From positions 124,001 to 188,000 of the forward strand of contig NZ_JAMFLX010000003.1 in NCBI RefSeq assembly GCF_023502345.1: a DNA stretch of 64,000 nt. Reading direction: 5' to 3'. The DNA is from Parendozoicomonas callyspongiae (GTDB taxonomy: Bacteria; Pseudomonadota; Gammaproteobacteria; Pseudomonadales; Endozoicomonadaceae). Shown piece after piece: positions 37,859-48,163 of the stretch (the stretch's first letter is position 1; each line of letters opens with the position of its first letter). Made by a program: the position numbers and the translations under genes. The notes beneath the pieces are model-generated. The model did not search any database. It had not been told where the DNA came from and saw only the letters and a program-made list of their open reading frames with translations.

Positions 37859-37887
37859 ACTATAGAAATACGCAAAACCCGGGTCAA
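37859..37887 (-). promoter_or_regulatory. Promoter of the dcw cluster (Pmra)
   Basis: On the minus strand TTGACC (37882-37887), a 17-bp spacer and TATAGT (37859-37864) match the sigma-70 consensus in 5 of 6 bases each. The start would fall about 8 bp before the MraZ repeats and some 65 bp before mraZ. Confidence 0.78.
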
Positions 37888-37954
37888 CACCCCTGGTTAC
37901 AGACAATTTCTTTTAAAATTAATAAGTTACGAAAAGAGATTAGAGTGGAGAAAA

Positions 37955-38044
37955 ATGGAAAACTTCAAGAAAATGAAACATATGCCCGCACCTGATAAGA
38001 GATCAGATTATCTTTACCCACACAGTGCTAAACGCTCCATTTAA
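37955..38044 (+). CDS. Possible 29-residue small protein
   Basis: An ATG 4-5 nt after a good ribosome site (GTGGAGAAAA) opens a basic 29-codon frame starting MENFKKMKHM and ending in TAA. It lies in the gap between the dcw promoter and rnpB, facing away from mraZ. There is no other support, and it may be chance; the rest of the 37888-38173 gap shows nothing clear. Confidence 0.22.
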   Translation: MENFKKMKHMPAPDKRSDYLYPHSAKRSI

Positions 38045-38173
38045 TAAAGAATGGCACTGGTTATCTCGAAGAAAACTAAGAAATGAGCTTTTTACTGCAA
38101 CAAAAGCAAAATCAGGAAAAGAAACCATCACGATCTGAAATACTTTTCTTTATGCCCGACGGGACAGAAAGAA

Positions 38174-38576
<403 letters not shown>

Positions 38577-38582
38577 TGGCGG

Positions 38583-38611
38583 AGAATACCGGAACCTCAC
38601 CCACACCTCAA
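38583..38611 (-). promoter_or_regulatory. Promoter of rnpB
   Basis: On the minus strand TTGAGG (38606-38611), a 17-bp spacer and TATTCT (38583-38588); the start would fall near 38576, at the 5' base of the P1 helix. Confidence 0.6.
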
Positions 38612-38660
38612 GCCGAACTTTTGACTACAGTGCATAGGTCAATCCTTGGTTTACCGTTCA

Positions 38661-39290
38661 ATGTACGCTGAAATCATCCATGACTTCGTACTGCTGTTTG
38701 CGGTTATCGATCCAATAGGCAGCCTGCCCATTTTTTTGACCGTCACTCGTCGTTTTTCTCCGGAGCGTAAAGCCCAGACTGCTCTCAAGGCAGTTCTTTA
38801 CAGCGCTGCCATTATCACCCTGTTTCTCGTAGCCGGGCAGATTATCCTTCACGCCATCGGCATACATCTTGGCGCATTTCAAATTGCAGGCGGTGCTGTC
38901 TTGTTTTTGTTTGGGATACAAATGATTTTTCACCCGGAACAGGAAGAGCAGGAAGCCAGCCACCAGGAACCCGGGCACGATGTCGCAGTTTTTCCACTGG
39001 CAGTCCCATCACTGGCAAGCCCCGGAGCACTGACGGCGATTATCATCCTCACTGATAACCGTATTCATACCATCAAGGATCAGGCATTCACAGCATTCCT
39101 GATGTGCCTGGTGATGGTGCTGACCTACCTTATCTTCAGGTCAGCGCCTCACATTTATAAAATTCTGGGAGAGAATGGCTCAGCCGTACTTGTAAGAGTC
39201 ATGGGCCTGATTGTGACAGCCCTGGCCGTAGAGATTTGCATAGAAGGTCTGGCAGCCCTTGAATGGGTTCCCTTACCTCCCGATCAATAA
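38661..39290 (+). CDS. MarC family integral membrane protein
   Basis: 209 residues from the ATG at 38661; an in-frame TTG at 38646 is an alternative. About six helices, with the family pattern LLFAVIDPIGSLPIFL at the N-terminus, AGGAVLFLFGIQMIF in the middle, and FPLAVPSLASPGALTAIIIL. The family includes E. coli MarC and YhgN; transport activity is presumed but its substrate is unknown, and an old link to multidrug resistance was not upheld. Convergent with rsmI, one base apart. Confidence 0.85.
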   Translation: MYAEIIHDFVLLFAVIDPIGSLPIFLTVTRRFSPERKAQTALKAVLYSAAIITLFLVAGQIILHAIGIHLGAFQIAGGAVLFLFGIQMIFHPEQEEQEASHQEPGHDVAVFPLAVPSLASPGALTAIIILTDNRIHTIKDQAFTAFLMCLVMVLTYLIFRSAPHIYKILGENGSAVLVRVMGLIVTALAVEICIEGLAALEWVPLPPDQ

Positions 39291-39291
39291 A

Positions 39292-40137
39292 TCATTCTTT
39301 CATCGCCAGACCTGCCTTATACAGCAGCTTGGATTTTATGCCGGTAATTTTTGAGGCAATCTGACTGGCCTGCTTCATAGGCAGCTCTTCAACCAGCACC
39401 TCAAGAATCTTTAATGCCTCGTCAGGAATGTCATCACCAAAGCCTTCCTGCTTTTCAGCACCATGGATAAGAACAACAAACTCCCCTCTGCGCTGATTCT
39501 CATCACTGGTGAGAATTTCCTGTAACTCAGATACAGTTCCGGACAAAACAGTCTCAAAAGTCTTTGTCAGTTCCCGAGCCAGGACAATTTTCCGATCACC
39601 ACCCAGCTCCCCATCCATATCAACCAGCATATCCATGATCCGATGTGGAGACTCATACACAATCCAGGTATGGGGAAAATCTGAAAGCTCTGCCAAGCGT
39701 TTACGGCGCCCAGCTCCTTTAGCTGGCAGAAATCCCTCAAAAAAGAAACGATCCGAGGGCAGACCGGATACACTCAGAGCCGACACCATGGCACAGGCAC
39801 CTGGAACAGGAACAACCTTAATACCAGCCTCACGAACAGCATTGACAAGATGATATCCCGGATCTGAGATCAGAGGCGTGCCGGCATCCGACACCAGAGC
39901 AACAGATTCTCCGCCTTGCAACCTTTGAACAATCTGCTCACTCCGGCTCCGCTCATTATGGTCATGACAGGCAACCAGGTTACCTCTGATCCCAAAATGG
40001 TTGAGCAATCGTGAAGTATGGCGGGTATCTTCCGCAGCGATCACATCAACCTGAGCCAGAACATCCCTGGCGCGAGGAGACAGATCATTCAGATTACCGA
40101 TAGGTGTTGCCACTATATAAAGACAACTTTCACTCAT
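39292..40137 (-). CDS. rsmI: 16S rRNA (cytidine(1402)-2'-O)-methyltransferase RsmI
   Basis: 281 residues of the tetrapyrrole-methylase fold. The N-terminal LYIVATPIGNLNDLSPRA, EDTRHTSRLL and SDAGTPLISDPG motifs are diagnostic. It methylates the ribose of C1402 in 16S rRNA. It is divergent from lpoA, as in E. coli (yraL-yraM). Confidence 0.97.
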   Translation of the reverse strand: MSESCLYIVATPIGNLNDLSPRARDVLAQVDVIAAEDTRHTSRLLNHFGIRGNLVACHDHNERSRSEQIVQRLQGGESVALVSDAGTPLISDPGYHLVNAVREAGIKVVPVPGACAMVSALSVSGLPSDRFFFEGFLPAKGAGRRKRLAELSDFPHTWIVYESPHRIMDMLVDMDGELGGDRKIVLARELTKTFETVLSGTVSELQEILTSDENQRRGEFVVLIHGAEKQEGFGDDIPDEALKILEVLVEELPMKQASQIASKITGIKSKLLYKAGLAMKE

Positions 40138-40283
40138 TTTTGAACCTTGCTTTTAACTTCACGCTTGGCAGATAGATAAAAGTCGATACATATTTCAGCC
40201 TCACTTTCTGGAGCCGCCATCATGTCTCGGTTAGAATCCATCTGTACTAATTTCACTATTTTGCCAGAAGGTCGCCGCAAACC

Positions 40284-42155
40284 GTGAATTCGAAAATCTG
40301 GATAAGAACCGTACTGGTGTCACTGCCAATAATTCTATTGGCGGCCTGCAGCTCCACACCCCGGGTTGAACCCCGTCCAACGGTCATCACCAAGGAAACC
40401 GGCACAACGACCGAATCACTTATTGTTTCGGCCAGCAGGGCCGCCGACCCCCTCCGCAGCAAGCTTTACCTTCAGGCTGCCCAAATGTTCGGGATAGACA
40501 ACCCGCAAAGAACAAACAGCCTGCTTGGCATGGTGAATATCTCCAGCCTTACCAACCAGGAACTTGGCGACTATCTATTACTTCAGGCCCACCTGCGTAT
40601 CAGCAGCGACACCCCTGGCGAAGCAAGAGACTGGCTGAACTCACTGAACCGGGCAACACTGAGACCTGCTCAGCAGCAGATTTACGATACTCTGCAGGCA
40701 ACACTATCTGATCTGGAAGGTGACCACAGGGAAGCCATTATCCACTGGGGCAACGCAATCGACACCCAAATAAACAACATTCCAGAGGAACTCTATATTA
40801 ATCTCTGGTACAGCATGCTTCAGGAAAATAGTGAAGATCTGAAAGCATTACTCAGCCAGACCAGAAACAACAGCCTTATTCCCTGGCTGGAGCTTGCCAT
40901 CATTTATCGCAGCCCGGAAGAACTTGCCACACAATTGAAGCAGCTTGACGAGTGGCAAAGACGATGGGTCGGTTCACCAGCTTTCTTGAACCAGCCCAAG
41001 GCTATAACCACTTTACAAACAACACCAGCTTACCAGCCTCAAAGCATAGCCTTACTTCTCCCGCTGAGCGGCCCTCAGGCCACAGCCGGAGCAGCTGTCC
41101 GCGATGGATTTATGGCGGGTTTTTATCAGTCTTTCAAAGGCAACACTCAAGCCTCCCCCCAAAATGTGCTGGTTTACGACACCAATGACACTGATACATC
41201 CCAACTGGCTCAACAGGCGCAAAATGATGGGGCTGAGCTGATTATTGGTCCACTGGGTCGCAGTGCTGCTCAAAACAGTCTTGAAAACAGCTCAATTACT
41301 GTTCCACAACTTATCCTCAATCAGGTACCTGAGCTACCAAAGCAGATTTCACATCCCGTTTATCAGTTTGGCCTGGCTTCTGAAAATGAAGCGCGTCAGG
41401 CCGCTGAACGTGCGTGGCTGGATGGCTACCGACAGCCTGTGTTAATCACACCGGATAACAGCTGGGGCAACCGGGTTGCCACGACATTTTCCGAAACGTG
41501 GAAGGAACTGGGCGGTGAAGTACTGGACCAGCAGACCTTCTCAGGAAAGGGAGATTTCAACCCCTCTGTCAGCAAAGCACTGCTGGTAAGCAGCAGCATC
41601 AAACGGGCCAACAGCCTGACCAGAGTTCTTGGAAAGCGTCTCGACTTCACCCCGCGTCGTCGCGAAGACATTGACATGATCTTTATTGCTGGTAACCCGA
41701 GCCAGGGACGCCAGCTCAAGCCTGCCCTCGATTTCTATTTCGCCTACAACCTACCAACTTACACGGTATCCAGCATGTACAGTGGCGAGATCGACCAGAT
41801 TCAGGATCGCGATCTCAACGAGGTGAGAATTCCGCTGATGCCATGGCTGGCTGATAAGAGCACTCCTCTCAAGGCCGAAATTGAGAAAACCTGGAGTAAC
41901 AGCTCCGGCTCACTGGCTCCACTCTATGCACTTGGTGCCGATGCCTGGCGCATCTACCCACGCCTGGAGCAACTGTCACGCTCTCAGGGAGCGCAGATGT
42001 TTGGAGCCACCGGCATCCTGACCATAGACAGCAACCGTGAAGTCGAGCGTGAACTCCGCTGGCAGTATTTTCGCAATGGCCGCCCGGTGCCATTAACCCG
42101 TGAACGCTCCATGTCTCCGAATCTAGAGAATGTTCTGGAAAACGAGGGTTCATAA
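40284..42155 (+). CDS. lpoA: Penicillin-binding protein activator LpoA
   Basis: 623 residues from a GTG start. The lipoprotein signal ends in ILLAAC. The N-terminal part (about 30-245) is TPR-like; the C-terminal part (about 255-610) is a periplasmic-binding-protein fold that starts IALLLPLSGPQATAGAAVRDGFM. This is the two-domain layout of LpoA, the outer-membrane lipoprotein that activates PBP1A from outside the cell. First of the lpoA-yraN-diaA-dolP group. Confidence 0.93.
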   Translation: MNSKIWIRTVLVSLPIILLAACSSTPRVEPRPTVITKETGTTTESLIVSASRAADPLRSKLYLQAAQMFGIDNPQRTNSLLGMVNISSLTNQELGDYLLLQAHLRISSDTPGEARDWLNSLNRATLRPAQQQIYDTLQATLSDLEGDHREAIIHWGNAIDTQINNIPEELYINLWYSMLQENSEDLKALLSQTRNNSLIPWLELAIIYRSPEELATQLKQLDEWQRRWVGSPAFLNQPKAITTLQTTPAYQPQSIALLLPLSGPQATAGAAVRDGFMAGFYQSFKGNTQASPQNVLVYDTNDTDTSQLAQQAQNDGAELIIGPLGRSAAQNSLENSSITVPQLILNQVPELPKQISHPVYQFGLASENEARQAAERAWLDGYRQPVLITPDNSWGNRVATTFSETWKELGGEVLDQQTFSGKGDFNPSVSKALLVSSSIKRANSLTRVLGKRLDFTPRRREDIDMIFIAGNPSQGRQLKPALDFYFAYNLPTYTVSSMYSGEIDQIQDRDLNEVRIPLMPWLADKSTPLKAEIEKTWSNSSGSLAPLYALGADAWRIYPRLEQLSRSQGAQMFGATGILTIDSNREVERELRWQYFRNGRPVPLTRERSMSPNLENVLENEGS

Positions 42156-42513
42156 TACCGCAGGAAAGAAAGCCGAGGATCTGGCTCTCAACTATCTGCG
42201 CAGAAAAGGAATGAAGCTGCGGGAAAGAAATTATGCCTGCCGCACAGGAGAACTTGATCTTATCATGCAAGACAGGGACACTCTTGTATTCGTAGAGGTG
42301 AGATTTCGCAGTCATCGCAATTTTGGCGCGCCCGAGGAATCCGTTGATTACCGCAAATGTCAGCGGTTGATCCGCACAGCGCAACATTATATGCAAACTT
42401 ATAATCTCACCGACCAACAACCATGTCGCTTTGATATAATCGCGATTCAGCCGGATGCGCATCACAATGACCTTTATTCGGTCAATTGGACCAGGGATGC
42501 TTTCAGAACTTGA
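42130..42513 (+). CDS. yraN: UPF0102/YraN family endonuclease-like protein
   Basis: 127 residues. A PD-(D/E)XK-like core is visible: GKKAEDLALNYL, RERNYACRTGELDLIM and VFVEVRFRS, with the catalytic-type E, D and ExK/R positions. Function is unproven. It overlaps the 3' end of lpoA by 26 bp, suggesting coupled translation. Confidence 0.9.
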   Translation: MFWKTRVHNTAGKKAEDLALNYLRRKGMKLRERNYACRTGELDLIMQDRDTLVFVEVRFRSHRNFGAPEESVDYRKCQRLIRTAQHYMQTYNLTDQQPCRFDIIAIQPDAHHNDLYSVNWTRDAFRT

Positions 42514-42527
42514 CTCCATACATTTAG

Positions 42528-43181
<654 letters not shown>

Positions 43182-43217
43182 CAGGCTAGATAGAAGAGAA
43201 TTAACAAGGAAAAAATC

Positions 43218-43790
43218 ATGAGAGCCTTACTGCCCATACTGGTTTGCACACTGGCTTTAATCAGCGGATGCGCCTCAACCATTTCAGCAGTGCGCGAAGG
43301 TCCCATTGAGGGGAATCAGGGCACACGCAGTATTGGTGCCTGGGTTGATGACCAGGGCATTGAGACTGTTATCAGCGTTAACCTCAAAAAAGCTCCGGGT
43401 GAGCCTTTCAAAGGCAGCCATATTGTTGTTACCAGCTTTAATGGCTACATCCTTCTGGCGGGACAAGTTACCAGCGAAGATCTGAAAGCACAGACTGAAC
43501 AGATAGCACGGGAAGCCAAGAAGGCTCGTAAAGTTTACAACGAGCTGGAAATTGCCGGACCGACCACAGCACTCGTGCGCACAGGGGACAGCTGGCTAAC
43601 AACCAAGATCAAAGCCACCATGACTGCAATCGAAGGTTTTCCGGTAACACGCGTTAAAGTGGTTACTGAAAACGGTACTGTCTACCTGATGGGACTGGTC
43701 ACTCCCCGCGAAGCAGAGTGGGCTGTTAGCATCGTTAAAGAATCCTATGGTGTTCAAAAAATTGTGAAAGTTTTTGAGTACATTCGCTGA
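43218..43790 (+). CDS. dolP: Outer membrane BON-domain lipoprotein DolP (YraP)
   Basis: 190 residues. Lipobox ALISGC, Cys17. Two BON domains follow (about 45-115 and 122-190), with GYILLAGQVTSED and GTVYLMGLVTPREA as the core strands. DolP supports outer-membrane integrity and the Bam complex. A good ribosome site, AAGGAAAAAATC, precedes the start. Confidence 0.93.
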   Translation: MRALLPILVCTLALISGCASTISAVREGPIEGNQGTRSIGAWVDDQGIETVISVNLKKAPGEPFKGSHIVVTSFNGYILLAGQVTSEDLKAQTEQIAREAKKARKVYNELEIAGPTTALVRTGDSWLTTKIKATMTAIEGFPVTRVKVVTENGTVYLMGLVTPREAEWAVSIVKESYGVQKIVKVFEYIR

Positions 43791-43803
43791 TTTATTCCAG
43801 CAT

Positions 43804-43833
43804 AAAAAAAGCCCGCAAAAGCGGGCTTTTTTT
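43804..43833. terminator. Bidirectional terminator between dolP and sspB
   Basis: AAAAAAAGCCCGC, loop AAAA, GCGGGCTTTTTTT: a strong hairpin with T-runs in both directions between convergent genes. Confidence 0.92.
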
Positions 43834-43845
43834 ATGGACTTATTT

Positions 43846-44340
43846 CTACTTGATAACCTTCAGGGAAGGACGACCTTTTGCAGGACGCGGCGGTTCTGCA
43901 GGAGCTTCAGAATCCGACTTTTCCTCTTCTGGTTCCGACTCTCGAACTATTGATGGAACAGATTCCAGCTTGGGAGACTCTACTTTTTCTTCAACAGCTT
44001 CCTGCACAACAGAATCCGGACGCTGCTCCATTTCAAATACCATCCCCTGACCATTCTCACGGGCATAGATGGCCATGACGGCTGCAACCGGCACATAAAC
44101 ATCACAGGACTTCCCACCAAAACGCGCCATAAAGGAAACAGCATCATTTCCAAGATCAAGCTCACGCACTGCCATGGGAGAGATATTAAGAACAACCTGA
44201 TCATCTTCAGTAAACTGAGCAGGCACACAAACACCTGGCCAGTGGGAATCAACCAGCAGGTAAGGCGTGCATTCGTTATCTACGATCCAATCGTACAGCG
44301 CCCGGACAATATAGGGACGACTGCTTGTCATACTCATCAA
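43846..44340 (-). CDS. sspB: ClpXP protease specificity-enhancing factor SspB
   Basis: 164 residues. The folded domain (about 5-110) has RPYIVRALYDWIVDNECTPYL and the conserved ISPMAVRELDLGND and FMARFGGK strands that bind ssrA tags. A flexible acidic linker follows, ending in a basic peptide GRPSLKVIK, the ClpX-docking tail. It delivers ssrA-tagged proteins to ClpXP. Second codon is also Met; the start could be either. Confidence 0.95.
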   Translation of the reverse strand: MMSMTSSRPYIVRALYDWIVDNECTPYLLVDSHWPGVCVPAQFTEDDQVVLNISPMAVRELDLGNDAVSFMARFGGKSCDVYVPVAAVMAIYARENGQGMVFEMEQRPDSVVQEAVEEKVESPKLESVPSIVRESEPEEEKSDSEAPAEPPRPAKGRPSLKVIK

Positions 44341-44435
44341 ATGACTCCAGCTTCGGTTACTGATAATAAATTATGCATCCGGCCCAATTTATAACCACAC
44401 AAAGCACTATCAATAAAAACTAAAAAGTTCCCAAT

Positions 44436-44465
44436 AAAAAAGGGAGTGTGCAATCACACTCCCTT
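44436..44465 (-). terminator. Intrinsic terminator between sspA and sspB
   Basis: On the minus strand AAGGGAGTGTG, ATTG, CACACTCCCTT followed by TTTTT. It lies 21 bp after the sspA stop, so sspB, starting at 44340, may have its own promoter or depend on read-through. Confidence 0.85.
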
Positions 44466-44486
44466 CAGTGTAATTCAAGACTGATC

Positions 44487-45116
44487 TTACACCCGCATTT
44501 CTTTCTCGACTTCGGACAGGCTTTCCTGGAAGGATTCCCGCTCAAACAGTCGATCTGCGTATGCCTGCAGCCCCTTGGCCTGGCGAGGCAGCTCAATACC
44601 CAGAGCAGGCAGACGCCACAGGATTGGAGCTACACAGCAATCAACCAGAGTGAACTCTTCACTCATAAAGAAAGGCTTCTCATTGAAGATCGGGGCTATA
44701 CCGATCAGACCTTCCCGCAACTCCTTACGAGCCTTGGCAACAGCAGATTCCTTGCTCGCAGGATTAACAATAATATCAACCAGCTGACACCAGTCCTTCT
44801 GAATACGGTGCATCATCAGACGGCTCTGGGCGCGGGTGACAGGGTAAACCGGCAGCAGAGGTGGGTGAGGGAAGCGCTCATCCAGATACTCCATCATGAC
44901 ACCGGATTCGTAAAGAACCAGATCACGATCGACCAGAGTCGGAACAGTTCCATATGGGTTGATATCGGTGAGTTCCTGGGGCATGGCGTTTGGATCCACG
45001 TCCTGAATATCAACAGCAACACCCTTCTCAGCTAATACAATGCGTACCCGGTGACAGTAATGGTCAGCCGGATCAGAGAAGAAGGTCATTGAGGATCGCT
45101 TGGCGACTACGCCCAT
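44487..45116 (-). CDS. sspA: Stringent starvation protein A (SspA)
   Basis: 209 residues with the glutathione-transferase fold: an N-terminal thioredoxin-like domain ([23 protein letters not shown]) and a helical C-terminal domain with [15 protein letters not shown]. SspA binds RNA polymerase and affects stress and virulence gene expression rather than acting as a transferase. The rpsI-petABC-sspA-sspB order is as in pseudomonads. Confidence 0.95.
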   Translation of the reverse strand: MGVVAKRSSMTFFSDPADHYCHRVRIVLAEKGVAVDIQDVDPNAMPQELTDINPYGTVPTLVDRDLVLYESGVMMEYLDERFPHPPLLPVYPVTRAQSRLMMHRIQKDWCQLVDIIVNPASKESAVAKARKELREGLIGIAPIFNEKPFFMSEEFTLVDCCVAPILWRLPALGIELPRQAKGLQAYADRLFERESFQESLSEVEKEMRV

Positions 45117-45213
45117 CTATTTACCCCCGCCTGAGGTCTCAGTTGAAACAAAAACGCGCGCAATCAAGAGTGATTACGCGCCAATTGCGGAATTCTACCA
45201 GAAAATCCAGCAG

Positions 45214-45242
45214 ATTATAGGAGTTAGTGAACGTCCTTCCAG
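45214..45242 (-). promoter_or_regulatory. Possible promoter of sspA
   Basis: On the minus strand a perfect TATAAT (45214-45219) lies about 95 bp before sspA, but the -35 at 17 bp (CTGGAA) matches poorly. Confidence 0.4.
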
Positions 45243-45991
45243 TATTCACGCTTCAGCAGATAGGCCACTACAAAGAATACCAGCAGGAACAACAGCACAT
45301 AAATTCCCAAACGCTGGCGTTCCAACTGCATTGGCTCACCGCTATAGGAGAGGAAATTCACCAGGTCATACATGGCCTGATCGAACTGACCGGGAGTCAT
45401 ACTGCCCTTGATAGAACTGTCAGGTTCCAGACCACACAGCTTCTCACCTGTCAGAGTGTCAAGCTGGGAAGCGCCACCACCACAGGTATCTACCTGAGCA
45501 CCCTGCAACTCCAGCAAAACATGAGGCATACCCACGTCCGGGAATACCTTATTGTTCACACCGTAAGGACGCTTGGGATCGAGGTAGAAAGTACGAAGGT
45601 AGGTATACAACCAGTCTGTACCACGAACCCGGGCCACAAGAGTCAAATCCGGAGGTGTGGCACCAAACCAGTTCTTGGACTCTTTCGGATCCATGCCATT
45701 GGTCATCAGATCCCCGATTTTACCACCGGCTGGCATCAGGTTTTCCATCATCAGATCATGGGGAATACCCAGATCATCCGCGACCCGTTCATAGCGCTGG
45801 AAACCAGTAGCATGGCATCCATAGCAGTAGTTCATATAGGTTTTAGCACCGCGCTGCAGAGAGGCTTTATCGGTCATATCCGGAACCATCTCATCCAGCG
45901 GGTAACCCCCTGATGCTGCAAAAGCTCCCAAGGGCAGAACAGCAAACATCAATACAGCTATTGTTCTTTTGAGCAACTGTGTTCTTTTCAT
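45224..45991 (-). CDS. petC: Ubiquinol-cytochrome c reductase, cytochrome c1
   Basis: 255 residues from the ATG at 45991, which overlaps the petB stop (TAATG). A signal peptide (about 1-24, ending AFAA) is followed by the heme c site YCYGCH, an axial-Met region near the C-terminal half, and a C-terminal transmembrane anchor (about 228-247). The longer frame to 46084 lies inside petB. Confidence 0.95.
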   Translation of the reverse strand: MKRTQLLKRTIAVLMFAVLPLGAFAASGGYPLDEMVPDMTDKASLQRGAKTYMNYCYGCHATGFQRYERVADDLGIPHDLMMENLMPAGGKIGDLMTNGMDPKESKNWFGATPPDLTLVARVRGTDWLYTYLRTFYLDPKRPYGVNNKVFPDVGMPHVLLELQGAQVDTCGGGASQLDTLTGEKLCGLEPDSSIKGSMTPGQFDQAMYDLVNFLSYSGEPMQLERQRLGIYVLLFLLVFFVVAYLLKREYWKDVH

Positions 45992-47205
45992 TACCCGGTC
46001 ACCCTCTCCGGAACTGGTTTTGTTTTTTCCTTCGCGGAGTAGAACGGCATCAGCACAAAGAAACCGAAATAGAAAACTGTGCATATACGCGCGATCAAGG
46101 TATAGGTGTCCGTGGCAGGCATGGTTCCCAGCCAGGTCAACAATGCGAAGACGATACCAAACAGTACAATCAGGGTGCGGAAAATCGGCCCTTTGTAACG
46201 CCAGGATTTCACCGGGCTACGATCAAGCCATGGCAGCACAAACAGAATAGCGATAGCACCACCCATCGCCACAACCCCTATCAGCTTGTCAGGCACGGCC
46301 CGCAGGATCGAGTAGAAAGCACCAAAGTACCAAACAGGGGCAATATGCTCCGGCGTCTTCAAACTGTTTGCCTGTTCAAAGTTGGCATGTTCCAGGAAGA
46401 AGCCATTCATCTCCGGGAAGAAGAACACCACCACACAGAACACAAACAGGAAGACAGTCACTCCGACAATATCCTTGACTGTGTAGTAAGGATGGAAGGC
46501 AATACCATCAACCGGTACACCATCCGGCCCTTTGTTTTTCTTGATCTCAATACCGTCAGGGTTATTTGAACCAACAGTATGCAGAGCCGCCAGGTGCATC
46601 ACCACCAGACCCAGAATCACAATAGGCAGAGCCACAACATGCAGAGCAAAGAAGCGGTTCAGGGTAATTCCAGAGATCAGATAATCACCACGAATCCACT
46701 GCTGCAGGTCAGCGCCAATCACCGGAATAGCACCAAACAGGGAGATAATGACCTGTGCACCCCAGTAAGACATCTGCCCCCAAGGCAGCAGATAACCCAT
46801 AAAGGCTTCAGCCATCAGCGCCAGGTAGATTGCCATACCAAAGATCCAGATCAGCTCCCTGGGTTTGCGATAAGACCCATAGAGCAGCGCACGGAACATA
46901 TGGAGATAAACAACCACGAAGAATGCCGAAGCACCTGTGGAGTGGAGATAACGAATCAACCAGCCAAACTCCACATCACGCATGATGTATTCAACAGAGG
47001 CAAAAGCACCTTCTGCGCTTGGTTCATAACTCATGGTCAGCCAGACACCGGTCAGAATCTGGTTAACAAGAACCAGCAGTGACAGCGAACCGAAGAAATA
47101 CCAGAAGTTAAAGTTTTTGGCCGCGTAATATTTGGAGAGATGAGCTTCCCAGAAAGAGGTTACGGGCAAACGCTCATCGACCCATGCCATGAATTTTTGT
47201 CCCAT
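45991..47205 (-). CDS. petB: Ubiquinol-cytochrome c reductase, cytochrome b
   Basis: 404 residues, about eight helices. Heme-ligand and quinone-site motifs are visible: LRYLHSTGASAFF-type helix B region (IRYLHSTGAS), GYLLPWGQMSYWGAQV, and the PEW-equivalent PVWYFGAFYSILRA. It is the core subunit of complex III. It overlaps petA by one base. Confidence 0.97.
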   Translation of the reverse strand: MGQKFMAWVDERLPVTSFWEAHLSKYYAAKNFNFWYFFGSLSLLVLVNQILTGVWLTMSYEPSAEGAFASVEYIMRDVEFGWLIRYLHSTGASAFFVVVYLHMFRALLYGSYRKPRELIWIFGMAIYLALMAEAFMGYLLPWGQMSYWGAQVIISLFGAIPVIGADLQQWIRGDYLISGITLNRFFALHVVALPIVILGLVVMHLAALHTVGSNNPDGIEIKKNKGPDGVPVDGIAFHPYYTVKDIVGVTVFLFVFCVVVFFFPEMNGFFLEHANFEQANSLKTPEHIAPVWYFGAFYSILRAVPDKLIGVVAMGGAIAILFVLPWLDRSPVKSWRYKGPIFRTLIVLFGIVFALLTWLGTMPATDTYTLIARICTVFYFGFFVLMPFYSAKEKTKPVPERVTG

Positions 47206-47798
47206 CAGGCGTTCTCCTCATCCACACCGATCACGATCACGCCATCCCCCTTGAAGGAATAGGGCGGAACAACCAGGTTGGTTGGTGCCGGTACTCCTTT
47301 GTACACACGCCCGGCCAGATCAAACTTGGAGCCGTGGCATGGGCAGTAATATCCACCTTTCCACTTAGCATCGAAGTCCATCGGAACAACTTCTGGATGA
47401 TACTTGGGAGAGCAACCAAGGTGTGTGCAGAGACCTATCAACACCAGGTACTCAGCCTCACGGGAACGGAACTCATTTTTTGCGTAATCAGGCTGCTCCG
47501 ATTCATTGGATTTCGGATCACGAACTCGTCCGTCTTCCCCTTCTATATTTTTGAGCATTTCCTGAGTACGCCGCACAATAAATACGGGCTTACCCCGCCA
47601 TTCGGCAACGACCTGCTGACCAGCTTCCAGTTTGGATACATTGATTTCCACAGGTGCTCCGGCGGCTTTCGCCTTGGCACTGGGATTCCAAGATTTGACG
47701 AACGGTGTCGCGACCCCAACGGCTCCCGCCGCTCCGACAACCGATGTAGCTCCTATCAGGAAGCGGCGCCGACCCACATTTACGCCGTCTTGACTCAT
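47205..47798 (-). CDS. petA: Ubiquinol-cytochrome c reductase, Rieske iron-sulfur subunit
   Basis: 197 residues. A twin-arginine-type start, GRRRFLIGATSVVG, precedes the membrane anchor. The 2Fe-2S ligands are in CTHLGCSP and CPCHGSKFD. First gene of the leftward petABC operon of the bc1 complex. Confidence 0.97.
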   Translation of the reverse strand: MSQDGVNVGRRRFLIGATSVVGAAGAVGVATPFVKSWNPSAKAKAAGAPVEINVSKLEAGQQVVAEWRGKPVFIVRRTQEMLKNIEGEDGRVRDPKSNESEQPDYAKNEFRSREAEYLVLIGLCTHLGCSPKYHPEVVPMDFDAKWKGGYYCPCHGSKFDLAGRVYKGVPAPTNLVVPPYSFKGDGVIVIGVDEENA

Positions 47799-47930
47799 TC
47801 GGCTTTCTCCCCATCAGGGTTATTGCTTGTATGGCATGCCTGCCAGTTTCGGGCGGTGGGCATGGTAGTTAATTTCGTTATTTCCCACAAGCAACAGGCG
47901 TTTACCCTACTGCCCCACGCACAGACCGAA

Positions 47931-47959
47931 ATGATATAGGTTTTAGTCCATAATGTTAA
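47931..47959 (-). promoter_or_regulatory. Promoter of the petABC operon
   Basis: On the minus strand TTAACA (47954-47959), a 17-bp spacer and TATCAT (47931-47936), each 5 of 6 to consensus, leaving a leader of about 125 nt before petA. The 47960-48110 stretch is A-rich with no other feature seen. Confidence 0.65.
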
Positions 47960-48110
47960 TGCACCAATAGAGAGAAAAAGCGTCAGAAAAGCCAAAAAAA
48001 CGGTTAAAAGTCGGTCAAAACTATTTTTTAAACCAGTGGCTTACAAAAAGAGGTGAGAAAGACGACAAAAGAGAGGTAAGAAAGCAGACGGTGGAAGATT
48101 TTTCATTCAT

Positions 48111-48146
48111 AAAAAAAACGCCTGACCAATGGCCAGGCGTTTTTTG
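48111..48146 (-). terminator. Intrinsic terminator of rplM-rpsI
   Basis: On the minus strand AACGCCTGGCC, ATT, GGTCAGGCGTT followed by a run of T. It lies 18 bp after the rpsI stop. Confidence 0.9.
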
Positions 48147-48163
48147 TGCGGTATCCGAATGGA

